DNA of 13,737 nucleotides. It comes from an uncultured Erysipelotrichaceae bacterium (GTDB taxonomy: Bacteria > Bacillota_I > Bacilli_A > Erysipelotrichales > Erysipelotrichaceae). The stretch lies in contig CADBND010000098.1 of assembly GCA_902795875.1 (NCBI GenBank), positions 1 to 13,737 of the forward strand, in the 5' to 3' direction. Positions 6,040-12,806 of the stretch are shown in pieces; position 1 is the first letter of the stretch, and the number at the start of each line of letters is the position of its first letter. The position numbers and the translations under genes are program-made. Under the pieces are notes generated by a model, which did not search any database, had not been told where the DNA came from, and saw only the letters and a list, made by a program, of their open reading frames with translations.

Positions 6040-8003
6040 GATTGAAAATAGAAGACAGATACGAATATCTGAATAAGGTCTATGCCTCCTGGCTTGGCAA
6101 GATCATCGGTGTAAGGCTCGGTTCGCCGGTCGAGAACTGGAGTCATGAACAGATCATGGAGAAGTATCCCGATGAGGAAGGCTATCTTGTGGATTATGAT
6201 CTTTATGCGGCGGATGATGATATCAACGGACCTCTGTTTTTTGTACGGGCTCTTTTGGACTATGATGAGATCTCGGCAGAGAATATCGGTAATACGGTAT
6301 TGAATTATCTGCAGGAATATAAGGGCTTCTTCTGGTGGGGAGGCGTTGGCGTATCCACCGAACATACCGCTTATGAGAATCTGAAGAATGGGATCAAGGC
6401 TCCCGCTTCCGGCAGTATGGCTACCAACGGAAAGAGTATCGCTGAACAGATCGGTGGGCAGATCTTTTCGGACTGCTGGGGCTATGTGGCGGGTTATGAT
6501 CCGGTCCTGGCGAAGAAACTGGCGACCATGGCTTCCAGTGTGACACATGATGGCTGTGGGATAGAAGGTGGGATCTTTGTGGCGGTGGCGATCGCTTTGG
6601 CGATGGTCAAGGATGACATCCACGAGGTAATCGATGAGGCTCTGGAGTATCTGGATAAGGACCTGGAATACTATAGGGTCGCAAAGGATATCCTTCGTTT
6701 TTATAAAGAGAATGATGATTGGGAAGATTGTCTGCAATATATCCATGAGAATTACGGTTATGACAAATATCCGGGAGTCTGCCATATCATTCCCAATATG
6801 GCATTGATGATCATGGCGATGAGCTATGGTGATGGCGATTTCTCGAAGACGCTGGTGATGTTGAACCGATGCGGGTGGGATACTGATTGTAACTGCGGCA
6901 ATGTCGGAAGCATACTGGGTGCTCTGGTTGGTCTGAAGGGGATCGATGAGAAATGGATCACACCGATCAATGACATCATCAACGCTTCAAGTGCGATCGG
7001 TTATCTGAATATTCAGACCGTTTCCGATACGGCGGTGATGTTTGCGAAACTGGCCTATAAACTGCAGGGGATGGATGTCGAATACCCTGAATACTTTGGA
7101 CTTCCTTATGCGACAAAGGGGATCCGATGTGATAAGGGAGAAGTTTGCGTGAAAGACGGAAAGCTTTCTGTCGATGCGGAAGACATCTATAGATATGTCT
7201 ATTATCGGAAAGAGGATCTCTACGACGCGCGTTATGATCCGCAATTCTCTCCGGTCGTTTCACCGGGTGATCGGGTCATTCTGAAAGTGGAAAGCACTGA
7301 AAAGAGTTTTACTTCTTACGTTGAGGATTGTGAAGGAAACGAATATGAAAATAGAGTCTCTTTGGATGATGAAGGAAGGCTCATCATCGATATGCCATAT
7401 GGAAAGAACATGGTCATTCATCGTATCGGTCTGAAGGCGGATCATCCATATGCGATATTGAACGTTGAAGTGAAGCGCCAGCCAAAACTTGATTATGATT
7501 TTGAAGATTATCCGATCGATCATTACGGTCCGCGTTATGAAGGGGACTTTATGAACAATATCCGCGGTTTCGTGGAACATTCCGGAAACTGGTCGATCGA
7601 TGAGGGACTTCTTTGTGTAAGCAAGGAGCATGCCCTGATCTCATCGGGCTGTTATGGGGATGTTTATCATAAGATCGAATGGTCCTTCATTCCGGAAGAA
7701 GGGCAGGAACATTATCTTGTCTTTGATATGCGGGGATATCTTGACAGAAAGATGATCGGGATAAGGGGAAATGAACTGGTCCTGGTTGAAAGAAAGCAAG
7801 AGGAAAAGGCCCTGACTTCTTATCCGCTGAGATGGGAGAAGGGGAAGATGCATACGATCGTTCTGGAAGACGAGGATGATCATCTTTTTGTTTCCTTCGA
7901 TGAGAAGGAATTCCGCTTTGAAAGGACGAGACTGAAAGATCTGTTTGGATTTGGCTGTGGGAAGGATTGTGTCTGCCGGACGCTGTCGCTTAAGGCTGAG
8001 TAA
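6036..8003 (+). CDS. ADP-ribosylglycohydrolase-family protein with C-terminal beta domains
   Basis: This 655-aa protein is about twice the length of single-domain DraG/ARH enzymes. Residues 1-345 are the all-helical ADP-ribosylglycohydrolase domain: GKIIGVRLGSPVE near 21-33, the acidic metal cluster ADDDING (59-65), SSVTHDGCG (167-175) and GWDTDCNCGNVGSILGALVG (280-299). Asp61/62 and Asp282/284 look like the metal ligands. The Asp of the usual GDALG motif and the Thr closing the TDDT motif are not conserved (V26/R27 and I63). Residues about 365-480 are beta-rich. About 495-655, beginning near GNWSIDEGLL, resembles a concanavalin/LamG-like sandwich. There is no signal peptide. The family removes ADP-ribose or related N-/O-linked ribosyl groups. 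Given the GH1 and esterase beside it, it may instead be a glycoside-acting enzyme. The start overlaps the previous stop and follows GGAG (6024-6027). Confidence 0.85.
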   Translation: MRLKIEDRYEYLNKVYASWLGKIIGVRLGSPVENWSHEQIMEKYPDEEGYLVDYDLYAADDDINGPLFFVRALLDYDEISAENIGNTVLNYLQEYKGFFWWGGVGVSTEHTAYENLKNGIKAPASGSMATNGKSIAEQIGGQIFSDCWGYVAGYDPVLAKKLATMASSVTHDGCGIEGGIFVAVAIALAMVKDDIHEVIDEALEYLDKDLEYYRVAKDILRFYKENDDWEDCLQYIHENYGYDKYPGVCHIIPNMALMIMAMSYGDGDFSKTLVMLNRCGWDTDCNCGNVGSILGALVGLKGIDEKWITPINDIINASSAIGYLNIQTVSDTAVMFAKLAYKLQGMDVEYPEYFGLPYATKGIRCDKGEVCVKDGKLSVDAEDIYRYVYYRKEDLYDARYDPQFSPVVSPGDRVILKVESTEKSFTSYVEDCEGNEYENRVSLDDEGRLIIDMPYGKNMVIHRIGLKADHPYAILNVEVKRQPKLDYDFEDYPIDHYGPRYEGDFMNNIRGFVEHSGNWSIDEGLLCVSKEHALISSGCYGDVYHKIEWSFIPEEGQEHYLVFDMRGYLDRKMIGIRGNELVLVERKQEEKALTSYPLRWEKGKMHTIVLEDEDDHLFVSFDEKEFRFERTRLKDLFGFGCGKDCVCRTLSLKAE

Positions 8004-8019
8004 AAGAAACCCCCAAATC

Positions 8020-8028
8020 TGGTAAAAT
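8020..8028 (+). promoter_or_regulatory. Possible extended -10 promoter for the deoD cluster
   Basis: TGGTAAAAT (8020-8028) fits an extended -10 (TGnTAAAAT). No good -35 is seen at 17 nt. No terminator separates it from the preceding gene, so the deoD cluster may also be reached by read-through. Confidence 0.4.
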
Positions 8029-8055
8029 TATTATATAGATATCGTAAAGAAAGGT

Positions 8056-8074
8056 AATAAATGATCATTTTATT
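8056..8074 (+). repeat. AT-rich palindrome upstream of deoD
   Basis: AATAAATGATCATTTTATT is a near-perfect inverted repeat around TGATCA (one base missing in the left arm). It lies between the candidate promoter and the deoD SD. It could be an operator for a dimeric regulator or a weak RNA hairpin. It also contains the start of a 13-codon reading frame (8061-8102). Confidence 0.5.
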
Positions 8075-8094
8075 GAATAAGGAGGACAGACAAT

Positions 8095-8805
8095 ATGAGT
8101 GAATTCAGAGGTACACCGCACAATACCGCATTGCCTGGGGATATTGCCAGGACCGTTATCATGCCCGGCGATCCTTTGCGGGCGAAATTCATCGCTGAGA
8201 ATTTCCTGGAAGATGCAAAGGAATTCAATCATGTACGGGGCATGTTGGGATATACGGGGACATATAAGGGGAAAAGGATCTCCGTCATGGGCCATGGAAT
8301 GGGTATTCCTTCGATGGCCATCTATTCCTATGAACTGTTCAAATTCTATGATGTGGAAAACATCATAAGAGTCGGTTCCTGCGGCGGTTATCTGGAGGAG
8401 ATGGATCTATTCGATATCATCCTGGTGGAGGCTGCCTATTCGGCTTCTTCTTTTGCCAGGGTGGCATATGGCTATACGGAGGATCTGATGTATCCGGACA
8501 AGGCGATCACGAAAAAGCTGGAAGAGACGGCGAAGGAGAAAGGCCATTTCATCTATAAAGGTATCGTCAACAGCGGAGATGCTTTCTATTACGATCCTGC
8601 TTTCAAGGAAACACCGCCGTATCCGGTCATTGCGGGTGAGATGGAAAGTTTTGCGCTTTTCACCAATGCCAGATATCTGGGCAAGAAGGCAGCTTGTCTT
8701 CTGACGATCTCCGACAAAAAGGATGCGGTGACGACACCGGAAGAACGGCAGACCGCTTTCAAGGGAATGATCGAGATCGCTCTGGACAGCGCGATCGGGC
8801 TCTGA
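8095..8805 (+). CDS. deoD: Purine-nucleoside phosphorylase, DeoD type
   Basis: The 236-aa enzyme catalyses reversible phosphorolysis of purine ribo- and deoxyribonucleosides to free base and (deoxy)ribose 1-phosphate. It is a cytoplasmic, normally hexameric salvage enzyme. Family motifs are all present: MPGDPLRAKFIAE with phosphate-binding Arg (23-35), FNHVRGMLGYTG (44-55), MGHGMGIPS (65-73), GSCGG (94-98), ribose-binding GEMES (181-185), catalytic Asp207 in TISDKK, and Arg218 in EERQTAF. Length matches E. coli DeoD. The ATG at 8095 has a near-ideal SD, AAGGAGGA (8079-8086). It begins a tight cluster with two deoxyribosyltransferase-family genes and lies just upstream of a nucleoside ABC importer, which supports a salvage role. 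Confidence is very high. Confidence 0.97.
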   Translation: MSEFRGTPHNTALPGDIARTVIMPGDPLRAKFIAENFLEDAKEFNHVRGMLGYTGTYKGKRISVMGHGMGIPSMAIYSYELFKFYDVENIIRVGSCGGYLEEMDLFDIILVEAAYSASSFARVAYGYTEDLMYPDKAITKKLEETAKEKGHFIYKGIVNSGDAFYYDPAFKETPPYPVIAGEMESFALFTNARYLGKKAACLLTISDKKDAVTTPEERQTAFKGMIEIALDSAIGL

Positions 8806-8806
8806 T

Positions 8807-9325
8807 ATGAAAAAGATATATCTTTCCGGTCCTGACCGTCTGAAAAGAAACGGCAGGGAACTGTATGCTGAAAAGAAGGAACTGTGTGAGCGATACGGTT
8901 TTGAAGTACTGGAATATCCTGATGAGATCTATAAGGAAAAAGACAGTTTTGAAAACAATTACGAGATCGCAAAGAAGCGTCTTGAACTGATAAAGGAATG
9001 TGACATCTTTATCGGTGATACCAATGATTTCCGGGCTTTTGTGGAACCGTTTGGGGAGACGGCTCTGGAAACGGGAATGGCCTACGGTCTTGAGAAGAAG
9101 GTCTACTGTTACATGAAGGATGCCCGGACTTGTCAGGAGAGGTATTCCGGAGAAAAGAAATATGACGATTCCATCAAGAAGTGGACAGATGAAAACGGGA
9201 TCGGTTTTGAACCGGGTCCCTTGAATCTGATGCTGGAATACGGCGGGAAGATCGTCGAGGGCGGTCTGGAAGATGCCTTGAAGCAGATCGTGAAGGATCT
9301 CGGGGAGGAAGAAAGATGTTTATAG
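8807..9325 (+). CDS. Nucleoside 2-deoxyribosyltransferase-family protein, diverged copy
   Basis: The 172-aa Rossmann-like protein begins with MKKIYLSGPD, as in the family, and continues with CDIFIGDTNDF (65-75) and EPFGETALETGMAYG (80-94). Glu88 aligns with the catalytic nucleophile of GTAFELG motifs. The Asp that normally lies six residues before it and helps bind the base is Phe82 here, and SG is replaced by GE. The family transfers 2-deoxyribose between bases, or hydrolyses the N-glycosidic bond. This copy may accept different bases or be mainly hydrolytic. It starts one nucleotide after the deoD stop with a weak SD, so it is probably translationally coupled. Its 3' end overlaps the next gene by 10 bp. 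Family membership is clear; activity is less sure. Confidence 0.82.
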   Translation: MKKIYLSGPDRLKRNGRELYAEKKELCERYGFEVLEYPDEIYKEKDSFENNYEIAKKRLELIKECDIFIGDTNDFRAFVEPFGETALETGMAYGLEKKVYCYMKDARTCQERYSGEKKYDDSIKKWTDENGIGFEPGPLNLMLEYGGKIVEGGLEDALKQIVKDLGEEERCL

Positions 9326-9879
9326 ACAAAGACGGCAAGCTCAGAAAGCCGGTCGTCTATCTGGCTGACTTCGAGATGTTTCTTCCCACTTGTCCTGAGA
9401 CGGTGGCTTATTGGAAGAAGACGTGTGAGAAATACGGTCTGATCGGCCTGTTCCCGGGAGACGGTTCGCCAGTCAAGGAAGGTCCCAACTTCTGGCAAAG
9501 GATATTCGAACATGATGTGAACTATATGAAGGAGTCCGACATGTGCATCGCCCAGCTGGATGACTGGAGAGGACATGAGGCGGATTCGGGTACGGCGTTT
9601 GAACTGGGTTATTTCATTGCCAAGGGAATGCCGGCATATGGCTTCTATACAGGCAAGAAACCTTTGATCGCCAGAAATATCAAAAGAAGCGATGAAGATC
9701 CTGCTTATGATGAGAATGGATATCTGATCGAAGACAAGGAATTTGCGTTTGAAAACATGTTTTCCCTGGTCTATATCGGGGACAGTTTCGAGGATGCCTG
9801 CAAGAGAGCGAGAGCCGATTTTGACAGGCAGCTGATCGAAGCGGGCTATGCGCCTTTCGAAATAACGGAAACGTTGTAA
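9316..9879 (+). CDS. Nucleoside 2-deoxyribosyltransferase
   Basis: The 187-aa protein carries the canonical motif DDWRGHEADSGTAFELGYF (82-100), with Asp90 as base-binding residue and Glu96 as the nucleophile that forms the deoxyribosyl-enzyme intermediate. The N-terminal KPVVYLADFEMFLP (11-24) fits the first strand of the fold. It transfers deoxyribose between purine and/or pyrimidine bases, letting the cell rebalance imported deoxynucleosides. The start has a strong SD, GGGGAGGA (9302-9309), located inside the preceding gene. The 10-bp overlap indicates coupled expression with the diverged paralogue, which could allow a mixed oligomer. No obvious terminator follows before the next promoter. 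Confidence 0.93.
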   Translation: MFIDKDGKLRKPVVYLADFEMFLPTCPETVAYWKKTCEKYGLIGLFPGDGSPVKEGPNFWQRIFEHDVNYMKESDMCIAQLDDWRGHEADSGTAFELGYFIAKGMPAYGFYTGKKPLIARNIKRSDEDPAYDENGYLIEDKEFAFENMFSLVYIGDSFEDACKRARADFDRQLIEAGYAPFEITETL

Positions 9880-9896
9880 AGTTCCTTATTTTTACA

Positions 9897-9925
9897 TTGA
9901 AAAGGGCGTCTATCAATTGTATAAT
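9897..9925 (+). promoter_or_regulatory. Sigma-A promoter for the nucleoside-binding lipoprotein
   Basis: TTGAAA (9897-9902), a 17-nt spacer and a perfect TATAAT (9920-9925) make this the best promoter in the window. Transcription would start near 9932 and give a leader of about 100 nt. Confidence 0.88.
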
Positions 9926-9931
9926 ATCCGT

Positions 9932-10032
9932 ATCAAAGAACATCTTGTTTTCTTTGTTGTTAAAGATTTCTAGTTTTCCGAGTTTGGTTTGAAGCATAGA
10001 CATGCTTTGAATAGAAAGAAAAGGAGAGAAAA
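9932..10032 (+). promoter_or_regulatory. Structured ~100-nt leader of the lipoprotein mRNA
   Basis: Two inverted repeats lie in the leader. CAAAGAA/TTCTTTG (9934-9940 / 9950-9956) would cap the 5' end. AAGCAT-AGAC-ATGCTT (9992-10007), extendable with weaker pairs to 9988-10011, ends about 10 nt before the SD AAGGAGA (10021-10027). I recognise no purine or other known riboswitch core. mRNA stabilisation or modest translational control are possible roles. Confidence 0.45.
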
Positions 10033-11166
10033 ATGAAGAAATTATTAACTGTATTGCTGGCAGCTTTAATGGTATTCGCATTAGTTGGTTGTGGCAAGAA
10101 AGAAGAAACTCCGACTGATGGCGGAGCAACTCCTGCTGAAGATGATGGTGTAACGAAAGTTGCAGTCCTGATCCCTCACAGAGGCGACCAGTCTTACTTC
10201 GACACGATCGCTGGTACTGCTGATGAAATGAATGCACTTCCTGAGTACACAGTTGATGTATTCGAGTGTGACCCGAGTGGTGAAAAGGCTGAAGCAAACT
10301 GGATGAACTGGTTTGACAACGTCTGTGAAGATCATCAGTATGACTTAGTTGTCTGCGGTAACGGTGACTATGAAGACTTCTTATACAAAGCTTGTGAGAA
10401 GTATCCTGATCAGCTGTTCTTCAACTATGACTATGACTATATTCCGGAATCCGGTATTCCTGCAAACTGCTACTCTACGAAGTGCAACACTGCAGAATTA
10501 GGTTATCTGGTAGGTTCTTTATCTGCTGCAATCACTAAGACAGGTACTGTCGGTGTTGTAGTCGGTATGGATACTCAGTCTATGAACCAGTTCATTTCTG
10601 GTTACTGCCAGGTCTTAGCTGACAACGATGTCAAGTATGTTGTTTCTTATCCTGGTTCCTTCTCTGATACTGCTTTAGGTAAGGAAGTTACAACTGATAT
10701 GATCAACAAGGGTGCTGACGTTATCTGGCAGGTTGCCGGTGGCTTAGGCAATGGTGTTATCGATGCTTGCTCTGAACATGAAGATGTATGGTGCATCGGT
10801 GTTGACCAGGACCAGTACCAACAGTTCAAAGATACGAACCCTGAATGGGCTAACACGATCTTAACTTCTGCTTTAAAGAACACTGGTGTTCCTCTTAAGG
10901 CTTTCATCGAGATGGTTGCAAACGGTAACTACGCTGACAAGCTCGGCAAGGCTGAGATGTGGGGTATCGCTCTTAACGGTGTAGGTCTTGCAGAAAACGA
11001 TTTCTACATGGCTCACACTGATGAAGCTACAAGAGCAGCTCTCGCTGATGTTCTGGCTTCTGTTGTCAACGGTGAAGTTAAGGTCATCGACTGCTTAACT
11101 GACTGGGATGCAGATCAGTATGCAGCTAACTGGCCGACTCTGTTAGAGTCTAACCGTGTTCAGTAA
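10033..11166 (+). CDS. BMP/PnrA-family nucleoside-binding lipoprotein
   Basis: The 377-aa substrate-binding protein of an ABC importer is anchored to the outer face of the membrane. A lipoprotein signal peptide, MKKLLTVLLAALMVFALVGC, ends in a lipobox with Cys20 lipidated, followed by a Gly/Thr/Glu-rich linker to about residue 40. Family features include TKVAVLIPHRGDQSYFD (41-57), GTVGVVVGMDTQSMNQF (171-187), ADVIWQVAGGLGNGVIDAC (228-246) and WCIGVDQDQ (253-261). PnrA-type proteins bind purine nucleosides, which fits the ATPase and permease downstream and deoD upstream. Start SD is AAGGAGA at 10021. Codon choice (Leu TTA, Ala GCT/GCA) is like that of HU, implying very high expression. The mature part has about ten cysteines, unusual for an exported protein. 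Confidence 0.94.
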   Translation: MKKLLTVLLAALMVFALVGCGKKEETPTDGGATPAEDDGVTKVAVLIPHRGDQSYFDTIAGTADEMNALPEYTVDVFECDPSGEKAEANWMNWFDNVCEDHQYDLVVCGNGDYEDFLYKACEKYPDQLFFNYDYDYIPESGIPANCYSTKCNTAELGYLVGSLSAAITKTGTVGVVVGMDTQSMNQFISGYCQVLADNDVKYVVSYPGSFSDTALGKEVTTDMINKGADVIWQVAGGLGNGVIDACSEHEDVWCIGVDQDQYQQFKDTNPEWANTILTSALKNTGVPLKAFIEMVANGNYADKLGKAEMWGIALNGVGLAENDFYMAHTDEATRAALADVLASVVNGEVKVIDCLTDWDADQYAANWPTLLESNRVQ

Positions 11167-11189
11167 TTATTGACTGATTTTTAAACGAC

Positions 11190-11223
11190 AAAGTCATGCG
11201 CCGTTTTCGGTGCATGACTTTTT
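11190..11223 (+). terminator. Strong intra-operon terminator between lipoprotein and ATPase genes
   Basis: AAAGTCATGC (11190-11199) pairs perfectly with GCATGACTTT (11212-11221). The stem continues inward through a G-T pair and CCG/CGG to a TTTT loop, about 14 pairs in all, followed by Ts to 11223. Partial read-through would keep the binding protein in excess over the membrane complex, a common arrangement in ABC importers. No clear new promoter is seen before 11244. Confidence 0.92.
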
Positions 11224-11243
11224 CTAAATTTTAGGAGGATCTT

Positions 11244-12806
11244 ATGAGTGAGACGATATTGAAACTTGATAATGTTACAAAAGTCTATCCCAATGGGACC
11301 GTGGCGAACCGTGACATTAACATGGAATTTCAAAAGGGAGAGATCCACTCGATCGTAGGTGAGAATGGTGCCGGAAAGTCGACTTTGATGAAAGTCATTT
11401 TCGGTATTGAAAGGCCATCCAGTGGTACAGTCACCTATAAAGGCCAGGAAACGAATTTCTCCAGTTCCATGGACGCCATCAAAGCAGGAATCGGTATGGT
11501 ACATCAGCACTTTATGCTGATCCCGTCTTTTTCGATCGTAGATAACATCATCCTCGGTGATGAACCGACCAAGTCTATCTTCATCGATAAGAAAGAAGCT
11601 GCCCGCAGATGTCAGGAACTTTCCGATAAGTATGATTTTGAACTCGATGTCAATGCCAAGGTTTCGACATTGTCAGTCGCAAAGAGACAGAAAGTTGAGA
11701 TCCTGAAGACTTTGTACCGCAATGCGGAACTGATCATTCTGGATGAACCGACTTCTGTTCTTACACCGCAGGAGACCGATAAGCTTTTCGATCAGCTGCG
11801 TTTCTTTAAGGAACAGGGACATACGATCCTGTTCATTTCCCACAAACTGGAAGAAGTCAAAAAGATCTCCGATAAGATCTCTGTTATCCGTAATGGTGTC
11901 TCTAAGGGCACATATCTGAATGAAGAATTGACGATGCAGCAGCTGACAAACCTGATCATCGGAAGAGATCTGGATAATGATATGAACGCCTACAAGACTC
12001 ATGAGGATTTCCATAACGAAAAGGCTTTGAAAGTCAAAGATCTCTATATGGAAAGAAACGGAAAGCCTGTTTTGGACCATATGTCTTTTGCGGTCAAGGC
12101 TGGCGAGATATTGGGTATCGCCGGAGTTGAAGGAAATGGCCAGCAGGAGTTGGTGAGATGTATCACAGGCCTGGAGGAGACGACTTATACTGGTGAGATC
12201 GATATCTGTGGAAAACCAGTCAATGACCTCAAGATCAAGGGCAGAAGAAATCTGGGCATGGCTTATATTCCGGAAGATCGTATGGGTGATGGCATAGCCG
12301 GTGCACTTCCGATCTATGACAACCTGATCTCCACATATTATGACCGTGAAGATATCAATGGTAAGGTCTTTATGGATACAAAAGCGATCCGCAAGACTTC
12401 CGAAAATCTTGTCGATACTTTCGCTGTCAAGACAAAGACGATCGATGCTTCGGTCAACTCCTTGTCAGGTGGTAATATTCAGAAGGTCGTCGTTGCCAGA
12501 GAATATAACACGAATTCAAAGTTCATGATCGCTGAACAGCCGACACATGGTATCGATATCGGTTCGGAGGAATTTGTTCATCACAAACTGATCGAGATGC
12601 GTAATGCCGGCGCAGGTATTCTTCTTGTTTCTGCTAACCTCAATGAGGTCATGGCGCTGTCGGATAGGATCATCGTCATGTTTGACGGTCAGATCGCCGG
12701 TTACTTCCCGCATGCGCAGGAGGTCAATGAATCTGAGCTTGGTATGTATATGCTTGGCGCCAAACATCAGACGCCTGAAGAGATAGGAGGTGCCTTGAAT
12801 GACTGA
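11244..12806 (+). CDS. Nucleoside-type ABC importer ATPase with two NBDs
   Basis: The 520-aa tandem-NBD ATPase resembles those of general nucleoside (NupA/YufO-like) and sugar importers. NBD1 has Walker A GENGAGKST (39-47), Q-loop near MVHQHF, signature LSVAKRQK (143-150), Walker B LIILDEPT (163-170) and His200. NBD2 has a degenerate Walker A, GVEGNGQQE (294-302), without the Lys. It keeps the signature SLSGGNIQK (406-414) and has a Walker B of FMIAEQPTHGID with Ala before Glu431. One active and one degenerate ATP site is normal for this family and does not indicate decay. The ATG at 11244 follows AGGAGG (11233-11238). The stop overlaps the permease start by 8 bp. It powers uptake of the ligand delivered by the BMP lipoprotein. 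Confidence 0.95.
   Translation: MSETILKLDNVTKVYPNGTVANRDINMEFQKGEIHSIVGENGAGKSTLMKVIFGIERPSSGTVTYKGQETNFSSSMDAIKAGIGMVHQHFMLIPSFSIVDNIILGDEPTKSIFIDKKEAARRCQELSDKYDFELDVNAKVSTLSVAKRQKVEILKTLYRNAELIILDEPTSVLTPQETDKLFDQLRFFKEQGHTILFISHKLEEVKKISDKISVIRNGVSKGTYLNEELTMQQLTNLIIGRDLDNDMNAYKTHEDFHNEKALKVKDLYMERNGKPVLDHMSFAVKAGEILGIAGVEGNGQQELVRCITGLEETTYTGEIDICGKPVNDLKIKGRRNLGMAYIPEDRMGDGIAGALPIYDNLISTYYDREDINGKVFMDTKAIRKTSENLVDTFAVKTKTIDASVNSLSGGNIQKVVVAREYNTNSKFMIAEQPTHGIDIGSEEFVHHKLIEMRNAGAGILLVSANLNEVMALSDRIIVMFDGQIAGYFPHAQEVNESELGMYMLGAKHQTPEEIGGALND

Noticed and set aside
9932..10032. Purine riboswitch in the lipoprotein leader
   Set aside because: No recognisable conserved junction sequences or the two kissing loops of the purine aptamer could be found.
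9680..10297. Minus-strand frame of 205 codons crossing the lipoprotein promoter
   Set aside because: It spans a strong + strand promoter and two well-supported genes, has no recognisable domain, and its composition is typical of antisense shadows.
11244..12806. Possible decay of the ATPase because NBD2 lacks the Walker A Lys
   Set aside because: A degenerate GVEGNGQQE and A-E-Q-P Walker B are standard in BMP-linked importer ATPases.
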